Below, piece after piece: positions 63,509-64,000 of a stretch of DNA of 64,000 nt. The notes under the pieces are model-generated. The model saw only the letters and a program-made list of their open reading frames with translations, was not told the origin of the DNA and made no database searches. Numbering within the stretch: position 1 is the stretch's first letter; the number at the start of each line of letters is the position of its first letter. Source of the stretch: G963665185 sp049723905 (GTDB lineage: Bacteria; Desulfobacterota; Desulfovibrionia; Desulfovibrionales; Desulfovibrionaceae); contig NZ_JBJKFD010000001.1 of assembly GCF_049723905.1 (NCBI RefSeq), positions 3,472,001 through 3,536,000 on the forward strand, in the 5' to 3' direction. Both the position numbers and the translations under genes were made by a program.

Positions 63509-63706
63509 ATGATCTCCAGCGTGTATCACCAGATCGAAACACGGTGCGGCTACATAATGCACCATATGACAGGCAAACTAATGCATCTTTGCCGTCAGTC
63601 AATGGCTTGCAGCCCTTGATTTTGTTTGCCGTGACAGGGTACACCAGAAGGCATACCTGAAAATCCGCCATCTGTCCGGCAGGACCACACGTTACGGGAG
63701 GACCCC
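63509..63706. promoter_or_regulatory. Divergent promoter region of hsp20 and pfk
   Basis: A 198-base AT-mixed gap between divergent genes. GGGAGG is the ribosome site of the downstream phosphofructokinase. No clear sigma-32, CIRCE or sigma-54 site was identified. Confidence 0.4.
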
Positions 63707-64000
63707 ATGTCTCAGGAAATGACCTGCATCGAACCCGCCGATCCGCCAAAGGATACCACCATCCCGACCCTTGGCCCTGCCAAGGTGGAGAGTTTTCTCA
63801 AGGCGGGAAATTACGCGGACGATGATAACAAGATTCTTATATACGTCAGGCAAAAGGATATGCAAAGCAAACAGCACCGCGATGCCTATCTGGAACCTGC
63901 CGGACCGCGAAAGAACATCTATTTCGACCCGTCCAAGACCAAATGCGCCATCGTCACTTGCGGCGGCCTCTGCCCCGGCATCAATGACGTTATCCGCTCC
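63707..64000 (+). CDS. 6-phosphofructokinase (3' end outside window)
   Basis: The first 98 codons of a phosphofructokinase: MSQEMTCIEPADPP at the start, a variable N-terminal extension, then CAIVTCGGLCPGINDVIRS, the glycine-rich GGxxPGxN nucleotide-binding motif of PFK. The N-terminal extension of about 75 residues before this motif resembles the long (PPi or ATP) plant/spirochaete-type enzymes. GGGAGGAC precedes the ATG. Only the N-terminal part is in the window. Confidence 0.85.
   Translation, partial: MSQEMTCIEPADPPKDTTIPTLGPAKVESFLKAGNYADDDNKILIYVRQKDMQSKQHRDAYLEPAGPRKNIYFDPSKTKCAIVTCGGLCPGINDVIRS

Overview
This 64 kb window looks like part of the chromosome of a sulfate-reducing bacterium of the Desulfovibrionaceae type. 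That assignment is an inference. It rests on gene style: many sigma-54 two-component systems, universal stress proteins, GlcD/GlcF-type organic-acid oxidases, a CoA-disulfide-reductase/rhodanese protein and a BMP-type purine importer, with GC-rich genes separated by AT-rich, repeat-laden gaps. No rRNA, tRNA, CRISPR array or phage was seen.

Region 1 (0-12.3 kb): after a truncated membrane protein comes a histidine kinase/sigma-54 response regulator pair (1524-4291). It is followed by a one-direction operon (4901-12214): universal stress protein, TSUP permease, TIGR02186-type membrane-anchored protein, PEP-synthase-like ATP-grasp/phospho-histidine protein, lone receiver and two more stress proteins. 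A near-consensus sigma-54 promoter (4861-4876) and three copies of a TTTCA-(A/T)-rich-TGAAA palindrome lie just ahead, so the pair probably controls the operon.

Region 2 (12.4-29 kb) is the most interesting part: a D-proline utilisation island. A divergent block encodes proline racemase, a second TSUP permease and prolyl-tRNA synthetase on one strand and a dCache chemoreceptor on the other. Next come prdC, prdA, a small conserved ORF, prdB, and a gene in which PrdE-like and PrdD-like parts are fused in one protein. A consensus sigma-54 promoter (19749-19764) precedes prdC, a cluster of TGTCCA palindromes lies upstream, and two PAS/sigma-54 activators follow. D-proline reductase is best known from Stickland-fermenting Clostridia. 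Here PrdB has cysteine where the clostridial enzyme has selenocysteine.

Region 3 (29-39 kb): an EIIC-EAL fusion, an NtrX-like regulator, an HD-GYP response regulator, a TIGR01777 epimerase, an exported glutamine-amidotransferase-like protein, and an IS3-family element inserted inside a dispersed palindromic repeat.

Region 4 (39-64 kb) is mostly housekeeping: secA, a glcF/glcD-type pair split by repeats, metK, panCD, a FliD-like protein, truA, a BMP-family ABC importer with xanthine phosphoribosyltransferase, a flavin disulfide reductase with rhodanese domain, a YkgJ-type protein, a Ser/Thr kinase beside a metallophosphoesterase, HtrA, HtpX, Hsp20 and the start of a phosphofructokinase. Several intergenic gaps carry long perfect palindromes and dispersed elements.
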